64,000 nt of DNA from contig NZ_BJMV01000001.1 in NCBI RefSeq assembly GCF_006539345.1, forward strand, positions 1 through 64,000. The letters are read 5' to 3'. Below, piece after piece: positions 63,927-64,000 of this stretch (its first letter is position 1; each line of letters starts with the position of its first letter). The position numbers and the translations under genes were made by a program. The notes under the pieces are model-generated. The model searched no databases. It was not told the origin of the DNA and worked only from the letters and a program-made list of their open reading frames with translations. This stretch comes from Acetobacter peroxydans (lineage in GTDB: Bacteria > Pseudomonadota > Alphaproteobacteria > Acetobacterales > Acetobacteraceae).

Positions 63927-64000
63927 CGGCTATTTTTTCGGGCTGTTGCATGTGTCAGTGCGATATGGGCGGGCGTGATGTGCTTGAAAAAGGCTTTGCA

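Noticed and set aside
1-64000. CRISPR array or prophage
   Set aside because: No regularly spaced repeats, cas genes or phage structural genes were seen.

Overview
The window is a GC-rich chromosomal segment of an alphaproteobacterium, most likely an acetic acid bacterium (Acetobacteraceae). Support comes from a class I lysyl-tRNA synthetase, the secB/timA and argH-lptM-lysA-DUF4175 gene groups, a shikimate kinase/dehydroquinate synthase fusion, and a hydrogenase-4-like membrane operon in an otherwise aerobic gene set. The genus cannot be fixed from sequence reading alone. No transposase, integrase, phage gene or CRISPR array was seen.

Layout. 1-5.2 kb: an L,D-transpeptidase cut by the window edge, ahcY, plsC, gloB and a divergent methyltransferase. 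5.3-11.8 kb: a tightly coupled six-gene operon related to hydrogenase 4 / complex I (hyfB, C, E, F, G, I-like). Its large subunit has lost the NiFe cysteines but its small subunit keeps the cluster cysteines. 11.8-18 kb: pssA, psd, alaS, a GtrA-like protein and an OmpA porin, all on the minus strand. 18-28 kb: the aroKB fusion, a small membrane protein, xerD, accA, a CinA-type protein, class I lysK, a C-terminally short MprF and marC. 28-32.5 kb: rlmJ, tsaD, hemC, hemD and secB. 32.8-37 kb: timA, an overlapping orphan DNA methyltransferase, a tri-heme cytochrome c peroxidase and an Smr-domain protein. 37-42.3 kb: a Tat-exported binding-protein-like protein, hemF, petB and petC without a Rieske gene, and mtnP. 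42.4-49.5 kb: a partly AT-rich glycosyltransferase island (three polytopic GT-C type enzymes, a GT4, a GT2 and a possible 54-residue protein), ending at tRNA-Tyr. 49.9-54.5 kb: panB, an old-yellow-enzyme reductase with a divergent ArsR regulator and a clear operator-like repeat, a zinc alcohol dehydrogenase and galE. 54.5-64 kb: DUF4175, lysA, lptM and argH (minus strand), then an unknown 104-residue protein, an N-formylglutamate amidohydrolase-like protein, aroE, coaE and dnaQ (plus strand).

Most of the window is housekeeping metabolism: methyl cycle (ahcY, mtnP), phospholipids (plsC, psd, pssA, mprF-like), haem (hemC, hemD, hemF), aromatic amino acids (aroKB, aroE), lysine and arginine (lysA, argH), fatty acids (accA) and respiration (petBC, ccp). 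The least understood unit is the hydrogenase-4-like operon. It keeps the architecture of an ion-translocating oxidoreductase without a NiFe active site or any linked ferredoxin subunit.
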